Source: Flagellimonas taeanensis (GTDB lineage: Bacteria; Bacteroidota; Bacteroidia; Flavobacteriales; Flavobacteriaceae). Taken from it: a stretch of DNA of 64,000 nt. Each line of letters opens with the position of its first letter. Positions within the stretch are counted from its first letter, which is position 1. Under the pieces are notes generated by a model, which saw only the letters and a list, made by a program, of their open reading frames with translations, was not told where the DNA came from and did no database searches. The DNA is taken from assembly GCF_003584105.1 (NCBI RefSeq), contig NZ_QXFO01000026.1:62001-126000 (forward strand), written 5' to 3'. A program made the translations under genes and the position numbers. Below are positions 1 to 8,161 of the stretch, in pieces.

Positions 1-706
1 TCGGCGGAGGCTTGTCCCAGACCATGGTGCCCGTGTAGGCTAGGGATGCCGTTGGGAACTGCCGGGGTATGGGCGTCCAGCTCGATTTTTCGTTCGTGCT
101 CAGGTCCAACCGGGAAAAATTGACGCCCCATTCCGTGACGTCTTTTTCATACCGGATGGATTTAAAGGGAATGGCCATTTCCACCACCCATTTATCTTCA
201 TAGCTCTGCACTTCCGATACCCATTTGCTGTCCCAGTTCAGGTCGATACTACCCCCGTTGGACATCGTCCCGTCCCACTGTGCGCCGTAGGCATTGGCCC
301 CAAAACTGAACCCGGTGGTCTGGTTGTTGAACGGGTCCATGAACAGCAAAAAATTATCGTTCCCTCCAAAGGAAAAGTCCCTGCGGAGCGATTCCACCAC
401 GTAAGTGTTTCCTGGCGTTTTGTGAAAGGTGGCCAAGAGGTAAAGCTGTCGGTCGTCGTAGGCCATTTTCACCTCAGAAGGCTGGGTGGCCTTGCGGTCG
501 TCCATCGGCAAAACCATAAAAAAGTCCTGGGCGGCCTCTGCCTTTTGCCAAGTAGCCTCGTTGCCGATACCGTCAATGGTGAAGGTTTCGGCGGTTTGGT
601 ACAGATGGATTTTGAAATCGGCATTTTTCTTTTGCGCAAAGGCAAGCGCACAAAAAAACATGGCAAATGCAATGGAAACGGGAGTGGTTAGGTGGAGGTT
701 ATTCAT
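1..706 (-). CDS. DUF5916 / CBM9-like secreted protein, N-terminal part (cut by window edge)
   Basis: The minus-strand frame is open from an ATG at 706 to the window edge, giving about 235 residues of the N-terminus. It begins with a signal peptide (MNNLHLTTPVSIAFAMFFC..ALAFAQ), followed by a carbohydrate-binding family 9-like beta domain. Recognisable pieces are 'DFKIHLYQTAETFTIDG', 'NEATWQKAEAAQDFF', 'NDNFLLFMDPFNNQTTGF' and 'WVVEMAIPFKSIRY'. In Bacteroidota this domain normally heads a large DUF5916 protein whose C-terminal half is a predicted outer-membrane barrel. The family's function is not established, and the C-terminus lies outside the window. No operon partner is visible; the next gene on the same strand is 126 bp upstream. 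Confidence 0.8.
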   Translation of the reverse strand, partial: MNNLHLTTPVSIAFAMFFCALAFAQKKNADFKIHLYQTAETFTIDGIGNEATWQKAEAAQDFFMVLPMDDRKATQPSEVKMAYDDRQLYLLATFHKTPGNTYVVESLRRDFSFGGNDNFLLFMDPFNNQTTGFSFGANAYGAQWDGTMSNGGSIDLNWDSKWVSEVQSYEDKWVVEMAIPFKSIRYEKDVTEWGVNFSRLDLSTNEKSSWTPIPRQFPTASLAYTGTMVWDKPPP

Positions 707-831
707 GGTTTGTTTAGTGCCGTAAATGTAATAATTTACTTTGTTCTTTAACAATGAACCCTCATTTTCCAGTTCTAATTATCAAATAGACATTTTTGGA
801 ATGGCGGACGAAGAATTAACACTGGCCAAGA

Positions 832-2427
832 TTATAACTTTCCCATCTCCTCGAACAAGGCCCACTGGTTGGGATCCAATACCACAGAATCTGGACGGTT
901 TTTGGCCTTGATCTCAAAGCTTTTGGAACGTTCGTCCAGTTGGATGGTTTCAATGATGGCTTGCCCGTCATGCACCAAAGCAATTTCCAAAGGAAATTGG
1001 AACACATGGTGCTGCTGCACTTGCTCTAAATGCACAATGATGTTCCCTCTTTCGTATTCCCAGTTCCATTTGAGCTGTGGGTGCCCCTTGATGAACAGCC
1101 ATTGCTGGAAAAAGGCCTCTAGGTCTTGATCTGATACTTCTTCCATCACATGCCGGAAATCGTCAGTGAGCACGTTCCTGTTTTGGTAGACGATATAGTA
1201 CTTCCGGATGCCTTCCCAGAAGGTGTTATCACCCAATTTATGGCGGAGCATGTTCAACACCCAACCACCCTTTTGGTAGGTATTGGTGCTCAGTACCTTC
1301 ATCGGGTCCTGGATGGTAAGGTCCACGATCGGGGATGGATTTTTGCGATAATACTCAAAGATTTCTTTTTTGTCAATGGCCAGCTCCTCTTTTCTTCGCT
1401 CGTCGCCATACACGCTTTCCAAATAAAGAATGCAGAAATAGGTGGCAAACCCCTCGCTGAGCCATACGTGGTTCCAGCTTTTTTCGGTAGCCGAATTCCC
1501 AAACCATTGGTGGGCAATCTCATGGGCGATCAAGGGCTCCACAGTTTTGTTCCCGGTCACGGAATTCTCAAAATAGGCAATAGTACCTGCATTTTCGAGT
1601 CCACCCCACTGCGTCTTGGCCTGCATATTGGCCAATTTGGCATACGAATAGGGGCCGATGTGATTGATGAAATATTCCAGAACGTCCTTCGCCACGGTAT
1701 AATCGCCAAAGCCTTCCAAGCGATTTTGCGGGTAAACCCATGCGGAAACCTCAATGTTGTCCACTTCACCAACAACCCTTGATGCAAATTCGGTCACCCC
1801 GATGGTCATCACCTTGGTGGCCACAGGAGCCGGTTCTTGGTATATGGTCAGTTTATATCCATTTTCTAGGTTGCTCTCTTCTTGTTTTTTGCCGGTTGCC
1901 ACCACATCATAATGGTCGGGAGCGGTAATACGGAACTCCACACTTGCTTTATCATACGGATGATCCACGGAGGGAAGCCAGTGCCGCGCTAAATTGGGCC
2001 AGTTGTCTCCAAAAAAGGAACGTTTTCTAAATTTGGTCGTAGAAATGACGAGGCCCCGCTCGGGAATGCCGCGGTATTTTATGGTATAGGTCTGGGTGTT
2101 GCTTTCGGAAGTAGTGGGAACAATGTTGATTTTGTTATCCGCATAGGAATAATTGGCAGGTGTAGTGCCTTCCAAAACTTCGGTGACTTCCATACCAAAT
2201 TCCCCCGATTTTTGAATGAGGTCCAAGGAAAAAGGAACAGCTTCCGATTTGAAGGAAACCGTAATCTCTGCCTCACCCTTTATTTCGTTGTTTTCATCGT
2301 TCAAGCTAAGTCCGAAAACGTAGTTTTGAATATCTACGGATTCATTTTTGGGATAAAGATCTTGGGCATTTCCTAAGAGAGAAACCAAGGCAAAAGCCAG
2401 AAGGGAGGTTAGAATTTTTTGTTGCAT
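832..2427 (-). CDS. M1 family metallopeptidase (aminopeptidase)
   Basis: A secreted zinc aminopeptidase of 531 residues. A signal peptide (MQQKILTSLLAFALVSLLGNAQ) precedes the N-terminal beta-saddle domain. The exopeptidase motif GGLENAGT lies at about 275-282, and the zinc site HEIAHQWFG has H302, E303 and H306, with the third ligand E325 in 'WLSEGFATYF'. The family releases N-terminal amino acids from peptides, here probably in the periplasm. The protein ends soon after the thermolysin-like domain and a short helical part, so it lacks the long ERAP1-type C-terminal domain of PepN; such short forms are common in Bacteroidota. It appears monocistronic. The catalytic set is complete; the physiological substrate is unknown. 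Confidence 0.92.
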   Translation of the reverse strand: MQQKILTSLLAFALVSLLGNAQDLYPKNESVDIQNYVFGLSLNDENNEIKGEAEITVSFKSEAVPFSLDLIQKSGEFGMEVTEVLEGTTPANYSYADNKINIVPTTSESNTQTYTIKYRGIPERGLVISTTKFRKRSFFGDNWPNLARHWLPSVDHPYDKASVEFRITAPDHYDVVATGKKQEESNLENGYKLTIYQEPAPVATKVMTIGVTEFASRVVGEVDNIEVSAWVYPQNRLEGFGDYTVAKDVLEYFINHIGPYSYAKLANMQAKTQWGGLENAGTIAYFENSVTGNKTVEPLIAHEIAHQWFGNSATEKSWNHVWLSEGFATYFCILYLESVYGDERRKEELAIDKKEIFEYYRKNPSPIVDLTIQDPMKVLSTNTYQKGGWVLNMLRHKLGDNTFWEGIRKYYIVYQNRNVLTDDFRHVMEEVSDQDLEAFFQQWLFIKGHPQLKWNWEYERGNIIVHLEQVQQHHVFQFPLEIALVHDGQAIIETIQLDERSKSFEIKAKNRPDSVVLDPNQWALFEEMGKL

Positions 2428-2567
2428 AACGAAACCACTACAATTGATGGTTCAAGATACAATTTTGGGCAAGAGCTTTTGTAATTTTTGTGCGGAACTG
2501 AAATTCCTTAAGGATTTTCAGAAGTAGGCGAGAATAAGCAATTGCCTATAGCCATTGTTGTGCCAGG

Positions 2568-3113
2568 TTATTTTTTATTGATATATACATCTTCAACTTC
2601 GTCCATCAAATACAATTGATCCAGTTCCGTGTTTATTTTTGCAAAATCCCTTTTGAAGAACAGTTCAATAATTTTTTTTGGTACTTCTTCATTGTCCGAT
2701 TCTGTCATATAGAGTTTAACTTTCCGATTCGGAATATTTGGATTGTCTGTCTCTAAATGAGTTCCAAGTCCAATAATGAATTGATAGGTGTCGTCCGTAT
2801 TTGGTGCAATACTAACCGAAAGATATTTTGAGTCATTTTTGCTTAAAACCTCCAAATCGGGCATATTGAAGTCCATTGAGTTAAATTCCTTCTCGTAATT
2901 ACTTTTCCAGTTCACATTATTAAAGTCCGAAATGTGTTTTTCCAATGAAGTTTTTCCCAAAAGTTGGTATAAGTCAGTTTCTAATTCCGTTGTGTGAATT
3001 CTTGAGACAAACTCATTTTTCATATTATGCCCGTTTGTGTTTTCCGATTTATTTTTTTTACAAGAAAAAACGAAAGTTGCAAGAATTAAAATCCAAAATA
3101 AGTGTTTTTTCAT
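2568..3113 (-). CDS. hypothetical lipoprotein, 181 aa
   Basis: I chose the ATG at 3113 (MKKHLFWILILATFVFSC), which puts a lysine-rich N-terminus directly before a hydrophobic stretch and a lipobox ending FSC. Four residues upstream (from 3125) are also open. After the lipidated Cys comes a Lys/Asn-rich linker (KKNKSENTNGHN) and a mixed alpha/beta domain of about 150 residues that I do not recognise. The gene is clearly richer in A+T than both flanking genes and has no obvious operon partner, which fits a recently acquired accessory gene. Lipidation and export are well supported by sequence; no function is proposed. Confidence 0.75.
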   Translation of the reverse strand: MKKHLFWILILATFVFSCKKNKSENTNGHNMKNEFVSRIHTTELETDLYQLLGKTSLEKHISDFNNVNWKSNYEKEFNSMDFNMPDLEVLSKNDSKYLSVSIAPNTDDTYQFIIGLGTHLETDNPNIPNRKVKLYMTESDNEEVPKKIIELFFKRDFAKINTELDQLYLMDEVEDVYINKK

Positions 3114-3151
3114 AATGGGGTACAACGTTCTAAGATATGATTCCTTTTAAG

Positions 3152-3228
3152 ACTTCGACTACACTCAGTGCAGAGTGAATTGTATCGACCGATACTGAAC
3201 ACCATGTCTGCAAAAGGCAGGAGTTCAG
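3152..3228. repeat. cluster of short inverted repeats downstream of argH
   Basis: The gap after the argH stop holds several dyads. TTCGACTACACTCAG resembles the repeat core found in the arg operon gaps. GTATCG-AC-CGATAC is a perfect dyad at 3182-3195. A nested hairpin follows, with CTGAAC (3195-3200) pairing with GTTCAG (3223-3228) around CTGC/GCAG. In the direction of argH transcription the nested hairpin could end the operon message, although no strong U-tract follows it. Confidence 0.5.
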
Positions 3229-3253
3229 CACAGGTAAGTGAAGTTAGCGTTTT

Positions 3254-4540
3254 TTACGAACCCAGCACCTTCTCCATTTTCTCCTTTATCTGCTCCAAAC
3301 ACAGATTCCCTAAACTGCCTTCATGGGTATGCTCAATATCCTTTTTGGGTTTAAAATTGCCATTTTCAATGGCCTTGCCCATAGTTTTGTAGGCATCCCG
3401 GAATGGCATTCCACTTTTTACGAGCTCGTTCAAGGTGTCCACACTGAAGAGGTAATCGTATTTGGGGTCGTCCAAAATCTTGGGGTTCACCTTGATTTCC
3501 TTCAAACTAAAGGTCATCAGTTCCAAACAGGCCTGCATATCCTGCAAGGCAGGTACGATCACTTCCTTCACCAATTGTAGATCGCGGTGGTAGCCACTGG
3601 GCAAATTGTTGGTGATCAAAGTGAGTTGGTTGGGCACCGCTTGAATTCGGTTACACTTCGCGCGGATCAACTCGAACACATCTGGGTTTTTCTTGTGCGG
3701 CATAATGCTGCTGCCCGTGGTGAGTTCGTTCGGGAACGAAATAAAATCAAAGTTCTGGCTCATGTACAGGCAGATGTCCATCGCCATTTTGGATAGGGTG
3801 GCAGCCACGCTGGAAATGCCAAAAGCAGCGGCTTTTTCCACTTTTCCGCGACCCATTTGGGCGGCCACCACGTTGTACTTTAAGGTCTCAAAACCCATTT
3901 CTGTAGTAGTGAACGTTCTGTCGATAGGGAAGGAACTTCCATACCCGGCAGCACTTCCCAACGGGTTTTGGTCCGCAATCTTATGGGCGGCCTGTACAAA
4001 GTATAGATCATCGATCAAGCTTTCGGCATAGGCAGAAAACCAAAGTCCAAAAGAGGAGGGCATGGCAATCTGAAGGTGGGTGTAGCCTGGTAAAAGTACA
4101 TTCTGGTGTTTTTCGGCAAGCTTCATCAATAGGTCAAAAAGGGATTTCACCTGCTCCCTGATTTCGGTAAGTTCTTCCTTCAGGTACAATTGCATCGCTA
4201 CCAAAACCTGGTCGTTCCTAGATCGGGCCGAGTGGATTTTTTTACCGGTATCGCCTAATTTTTCAGTCAGTATGAATTCGATTTTAGAATGCATGTCCTC
4301 AAAATCGTCCTCAATGGTGAAATTACCCTTTTCGATATCCTTACCGATTTCACCCAATGCCTTTACCAAATCCTTGGCTTCTTCTTCGGTAATCAATCCC
4401 ACCTTGCCCAGCATTTTGGCGTGAGCGGTGGATGCGATCACATCGTATTTGGCAAGTACCAAATCTAGTTCGCGGTCGTTGCCCACGGTAAAATGGTCTA
4501 TTTTTTTATCGGTGCTAAAACCTTTGTCCCAGAGTTTCAT
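3254..4540 (-). CDS. argH: argininosuccinate lyase
   Basis: Last gene of the arginine operon, 428 residues, close to the usual 430-460. It splits argininosuccinate into arginine and fumarate. The fumarase/aspartase superfamily signature GSSIMPHKKNPDVFEL is intact and includes the flexible-loop serine. Other conserved parts are 'HSARSRNDQV' and 'LLPGYTHLQIAMPSSFG'. The start at 4540 (MKLWDKGFSTDKKIDHFTVG) matches the family N-terminus. It lies 88 bp downstream of argE', and that gap contains dyad repeats. Identity is secure. Confidence 0.97.
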   Translation of the reverse strand: MKLWDKGFSTDKKIDHFTVGNDRELDLVLAKYDVIASTAHAKMLGKVGLITEEEAKDLVKALGEIGKDIEKGNFTIEDDFEDMHSKIEFILTEKLGDTGKKIHSARSRNDQVLVAMQLYLKEELTEIREQVKSLFDLLMKLAEKHQNVLLPGYTHLQIAMPSSFGLWFSAYAESLIDDLYFVQAAHKIADQNPLGSAAGYGSSFPIDRTFTTTEMGFETLKYNVVAAQMGRGKVEKAAAFGISSVAATLSKMAMDICLYMSQNFDFISFPNELTTGSSIMPHKKNPDVFELIRAKCNRIQAVPNQLTLITNNLPSGYHRDLQLVKEVIVPALQDMQACLELMTFSLKEIKVNPKILDDPKYDYLFSVDTLNELVKSGMPFRDAYKTMGKAIENGNFKPKKDIEHTHEGSLGNLCLEQIKEKMEKVLGS

Positions 4541-4551
4541 AATTTCGGTTT

Positions 4552-4620
4552 TGTCATTCCCGTGAAAACGGGAATCTTATATTTTCGATATCTATTGCCC
4601 TTCGACTACGCTCAGGGCCC
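4552..4620. repeat. intergenic dyad repeats between argE' and argH
   Basis: Two short palindromic units. ATTCCCGTGAAAACGGGAAT at 4556-4575 is a hairpin with stem ATTCCCGT/ACGGGAAT. GCCC-TTCGACTACGCTCA-GGGC lies at about 4597-4618 and shares its TTCGACT.CGCTC core with copies in the other arg-operon gaps. They fill most of the 88-bp gap and look like REP-type elements rather than gene-specific regulatory sites. Confidence 0.65.
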
Positions 4621-4628
4621 AATTTTGT

Positions 4629-5699
4629 TTATTGTAAAAATCCTGAAAGGATTTTAATATACAGGTCGATGCCTTCCTTGATTTCATCCACAAAAATAAA
4701 TTCGTTAGCGGAATGGGAACGCGTACTGTCACCTGGTCCCAGTTTTACCGATTGGCAACTCAATGCCGCCTGATCGGACAAGGTAGGGGAGCCATAGGTT
4801 TTTCTTCCCAAAGCTAGACCACTTTTTACCAAAGCATGGTTCGGATCAATACAGGATGAATTCAAGCGTAACGAGCGAGGAGTCATTTTGCAGGGGGCCT
4901 CTCTTTGCAGCCTATCCGAAATTTCCTGATTGGTATAACAGTCGTTCACCCGAACATCCACTACCAAATCCACTTGTGCTGGCACCACATTATGTTGTTT
5001 TCCGGCATTGATCTGGGTAACGGTCATTTTTACTTCACCCAAAGCCTCGGAAATGTTTTCAAACCTATAATCCTTGAACCATTGCAACACGGGTATGGTG
5101 TTGTAAATGGAATTGTTGTCGTTGGGATGTGCGGCATGTGAAGGCGTACCTTCTACCACGGCATCAAAGACCACCAACCCTTTTTCGGCAATGGCAAGGT
5201 CCATCAAAGTGGGTTCGCCCACTACAGCTACGTCAATTTTTGGAAGAATGGGTAACAGTCCACGTAAACTTTTATCCCCAGCATCCTCTTCTTCTGCGGT
5301 TGCCGCCATGATGATGTTGTGGCTCAACCCTTCCTTGTCATAAAAATGGACGAAGGTGGCTAGCAAGGAAACCAGACATCCGCCTGCATCGTTGCTGCCC
5401 AAACCATATAGCTTACCATCTTCAACATGCGGATGAAAAGGATCTTTGGTGTAGGCACTGTTCGGTTTTACGGTATCGTGGTGCGAGTTGAGCAAAAGGG
5501 TAGGCTTGCTTTCATCAAAATACTTGTTGAAAGCGTAGATGTTGTGATATTGGCGTTTCGTTTGTATGCCAAAGCCCTGTAAAAATGCCTCAATGGCATC
5601 CCCTGTTTTCTCTTCTTCCCCGGAAAAGGAAGGAATGGAAATCAGTTCCTTCAATAGTGCGATGGCCTTTTCGGTCAGTGTTTCTTGGGTCAGCTTCAT
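4629..5699 (-). CDS. argE': M20 family N-acyl-amino acid deacylase (ArgE-type)
   Basis: 356-residue M20 metallopeptidase in the arginine operon. Metal and catalytic motifs are visible: 'LLNSHHDTVKPN' (His-x-Asp), 'GLGSNDAGGCL' (bridging Asp) and 'ATAEEEDAG' (catalytic Glu pair). In the Bacteroidota pathway this enzyme is inferred to remove the acyl group (succinyl in B. fragilis-type pathways) from N-acylcitrulline, giving citrulline for ArgG, rather than acting on acetylornithine. The neighbouring transcarbamylase supports that. Its start overlaps the end of argB by 4 bp (ATGA at 5696-5699), so the two are probably translationally coupled. The exact acyl group is inferred, not seen. Confidence 0.9.
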   Translation of the reverse strand: MKLTQETLTEKAIALLKELISIPSFSGEEEKTGDAIEAFLQGFGIQTKRQYHNIYAFNKYFDESKPTLLLNSHHDTVKPNSAYTKDPFHPHVEDGKLYGLGSNDAGGCLVSLLATFVHFYDKEGLSHNIIMAATAEEEDAGDKSLRGLLPILPKIDVAVVGEPTLMDLAIAEKGLVVFDAVVEGTPSHAAHPNDNNSIYNTIPVLQWFKDYRFENISEALGEVKMTVTQINAGKQHNVVPAQVDLVVDVRVNDCYTNQEISDRLQREAPCKMTPRSLRLNSSCIDPNHALVKSGLALGRKTYGSPTLSDQAALSCQSVKLGPGDSTRSHSANEFIFVDEIKEGIDLYIKILSGFLQ

Positions 5700-6475
5700 A
5701 GGGTTAGCGTTGTGTATTCAGGGTTGCCAGCTTCGAGCATGCTACTGTTCCCCACGCAGACTCTTGAAACGTTGTTCTTTAGGGCATGAAAGCAATTGTG
5801 CATTTTGGGGAGCATTCCATCGGAAATGATGCCATAGGCCAAAAGCTCGTCGTACCCTTTTGAATCGATATGGTGGATCACGGAGTTTTCATCTTCCACA
5901 TCCTGCAAAACACCTTTTTTCTCAAAACAGTAATACAGAGTGGTATCGAATTGGTCTGACATGGAAATGGCTATTTCCGCGGCAATGGTATCAGCGTTGG
6001 TGTTCAGCAATTGTCCCTTTCCATCGTGCGTGAGGGCACAAAAAATAGGGGTGAACCCTGCTTGGAGCAGCTTGAAGATACCATAGGCATTGACGGAGTC
6101 CACATCGCCCACAAGCCCAAAATCCACTTTGATGACGGGCCGTTTGTGGGCCCTGATGGCGTTGGCGTCCGCACCGCTCATCCCAATGGCATCGGTGCCC
6201 AAGGCTTGCAATTGGGCCACGATCTTTTTGCTGACCAGACCTCCATAGATCATGATGGCAATGTCCAAGGTGTCGGCATCGGTGATTCTCCTTCCATTGA
6301 TCATTTTGGGCTCAATACCCATTTTTTGGCTCATTTCAGTGGTTTTGTTCCCACCTCCATGGACCAAGATCTTGTTTCCGTCCATTTTGGAAAACAGGTC
6401 CAAGACATGTTCAAATCCCTTGGGATCCTCAATGAGGTTGCCTCCTATTTTTACTACGGATAGTTTTTGTTTCAT
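5696..6475 (-). CDS. argB: N-acetylglutamate (N-acylglutamate) kinase
   Basis: 259 residues of the amino acid kinase family. It phosphorylates N-acylglutamate, the second step of arginine synthesis. Motifs are 'VVKIGGNLIED' (ATP lysine and glycine loop) and 'KILVHGGGNKTT' (substrate loop). 'NTNADTIAAEIA' and 'ISDGMLPKMHNCFHAL' are typical of the ATP and substrate sites. The protein starts almost directly at the kinase core, so it lacks the N-terminal helix used for arginine feedback in hexameric NAGKs; arginine insensitivity is inferred. One base separates it from the SDR stop upstream, and it overlaps argE' by 4 bp downstream. Confidence 0.95.
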   Translation of the reverse strand: MKQKLSVVKIGGNLIEDPKGFEHVLDLFSKMDGNKILVHGGGNKTTEMSQKMGIEPKMINGRRITDADTLDIAIMIYGGLVSKKIVAQLQALGTDAIGMSGADANAIRAHKRPVIKVDFGLVGDVDSVNAYGIFKLLQAGFTPIFCALTHDGKGQLLNTNADTIAAEIAISMSDQFDTTLYYCFEKKGVLQDVEDENSVIHHIDSKGYDELLAYGIISDGMLPKMHNCFHALKNNVSRVCVGNSSMLEAGNPEYTTLTL

Positions 6476-6476
6476 T

Positions 6477-7223
6477 CTAAGTATTTATTATTCCCCCATC
6501 GATGGTTATTGTGGTCCCCGTAATCCAGGAACTATCATCCGATACCATAAAAAGGGCGAGCTTCGCAATATCTTCCGGAGTCCCCAATCTTTTCAATAAA
6601 GTTGCTCTTTCCGCATTGGCCACTGCCTTTTCCGGATTTTCAAAGGCCTTGGCCGATTCCCAAAGCAGTGGGGTGTCCACTGGTCCCGGGCATATGGCGT
6701 TCACCCGAATTTTGGGGGCATATTCCATTGCCATTTGTTTCATCAGTGCAACGGCTCCCGCTTTTGATGCACAATATGCTGGGTGGTTGGGAAAGCTCTT
6801 GAAAGCTGCAATAGAGGCATTGATCAAAATGTTGCTATTTGACCCCTTTTGCAAATAGGGTAACCCATACTTACAAAGATAGAATATGGAGCTCAAATTG
6901 GTGTCAATAGTTTTGTGCCAAGAATCGATAGCCAGTTCTTCTACATTCCCCAATCCAAGAATACCTGCATTCAACGATAGGATGTCCAGTTGGCCAAAGG
7001 TTTCCATTGCCAATTGGACCAAATTCTGGTTATAGATAGGATCTGTTACATCGCCTGCCAAAAAAACGGAATTGTCCAACTGCTTTTCCAGGCTTTGGCC
7101 ACGCTCTCTGTTCTGACCGGATAAAACAAGTTTGGCACCTTCGGAAGAGAGTGCTTCGGCAATGGCTTTTCCCATGCCGCTTGTTGCACCGGTTACAATA
7201 CAGACCTTATCCTTTAACATCAT
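6477..7223 (-). CDS. SDR family oxidoreductase embedded in the arginine operon
   Basis: 248-residue classical short-chain dehydrogenase. It has the nucleotide loop TGATSGMGKA, the NAG motif in 'ILSLNAGILG', the catalytic Ser in 'LINASIAAF' and the YxxxK pair in 'AYCASKAG'. The C-terminal 'WITGTTITIDGG' is typical of FabG-like SDRs. The start ATG at 7223 overlaps the argF' stop as ATGA, and the gene ends one base before argB, so it is translated as part of the operon. No step of standard arginine synthesis needs an SDR, so its substrate is unknown. It could be a passenger, a side-product repair enzyme or an unrelated metabolic gene kept for co-expression. The fold call is secure. Confidence 0.92.
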   Translation of the reverse strand: MMLKDKVCIVTGATSGMGKAIAEALSSEGAKLVLSGQNRERGQSLEKQLDNSVFLAGDVTDPIYNQNLVQLAMETFGQLDILSLNAGILGLGNVEELAIDSWHKTIDTNLSSIFYLCKYGLPYLQKGSNSNILINASIAAFKSFPNHPAYCASKAGAVALMKQMAMEYAPKIRVNAICPGPVDTPLLWESAKAFENPEKAVANAERATLLKRLGTPEDIAKLALFMVSDDSSWITGTTITIDGGIINT

Positions 7224-8161
7224 TTGTTTTGTTCCAAAATCTTTTTCAATACGATCTGTGCCGAATAAATCCGGTTTTTGGCCTGCTCTGCCACTAAGGA
7301 TTGATTCCCATCCAACACGGCATCTTCAACCACCACATTTCTGCGGACAGGAAGACAATGCATGAATTTGGCCTTTCCCAATTTTTCCTCGGTCATGGTC
7401 CAGTTCAAATCTTTGCTCACCACTTTGCCATAATCGGAATAACTGCTCCAGTTTTTCACATAGACAAAATCTGCATTCTCCATGGCTTTTTGTTGGTCGT
7501 GTTCAATATGGCAATCTTCTGTGATTTCTGGATTCAATTCATATCCCTTTGGATGGGTGATCACAAATTCAGCATCTTGCAATTTCATCATCTGCACAAA
7601 CGAATTGGCCACCGCATGGGGCAATGCCTTGGGGTGCGGTGCCCATGACAAAACTACTTTGGGTCTTTCCTTGGTCTTGTTTTCCGCTAAGGTAATGGCA
7701 TCTGCCAAAGCCTGAAGGGGGTGCCCAACGGAACTTTCCATGTTTACCACAGGGATGGACGCATATTTCGCAAACCCGTTGATGACCTCCTCTGCTTCGT
7801 CTTTTGCTTTGTCCACCAAACCGGCAAATGCCCTGATGGCCACAATGTCGCAATATTGCGAAACCACTTGTGCCGCTTCTTTGATGTGTTCCGATGTGCC
7901 TTGATCCATGATGGTGCCATCTCCATATTCCAAGGCCCAGCCTTCGTTGCCAAAATTCATCACCATCACCTCCATACCGAGGTTCATGGCTGCTTTTTGG
8001 GTACTCAAACGGGTACGTAGACTGTTATTGAAAAATAATAGGCACAAGGTTTTGCGTTTGCCCAGATCTTCAAATTGATACGGGTCTTTTTTGAGGTTGA
8101 TTGCTTCTTCCACCCAATCGGGGAGGGAGTCGATATCGTTTACGGATAAATAATGCTTCAT
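7220..8161 (-). CDS. argF': N-succinylornithine-type carbamoyltransferase
   Basis: 313 residues of the aspartate/ornithine transcarbamylase family. The carbamoyl-phosphate loop is the divergent 'FFNNSLRTRLSTQKA' rather than the STRTR of ordinary OTCases. 'WALEYGDGTIMD', 'VRAFAG'-like 'IAIRAFAGL' and 'HPLQALADAITL' match the AOTCase/SOTCase branch. Residue 90, in 'DQGTSEH', is Ser. Published work on Xanthomonas AOTCase (Glu92) and Bacteroides fragilis SOTCase (Pro90) shows this position sets acetyl versus succinyl preference, and Ser there gave succinyl specificity. N-succinylornithine is therefore the likely substrate. It overlaps argD upstream and the SDR downstream, each by 4 bp. Confidence 0.92.
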   Translation of the reverse strand: MKHYLSVNDIDSLPDWVEEAINLKKDPYQFEDLGKRKTLCLLFFNNSLRTRLSTQKAAMNLGMEVMVMNFGNEGWALEYGDGTIMDQGTSEHIKEAAQVVSQYCDIVAIRAFAGLVDKAKDEAEEVINGFAKYASIPVVNMESSVGHPLQALADAITLAENKTKERPKVVLSWAPHPKALPHAVANSFVQMMKLQDAEFVITHPKGYELNPEITEDCHIEHDQQKAMENADFVYVKNWSSYSDYGKVVSKDLNWTMTEEKLGKAKFMHCLPVRRNVVVEDAVLDGNQSLVAEQAKNRIYSAQIVLKKILEQNK

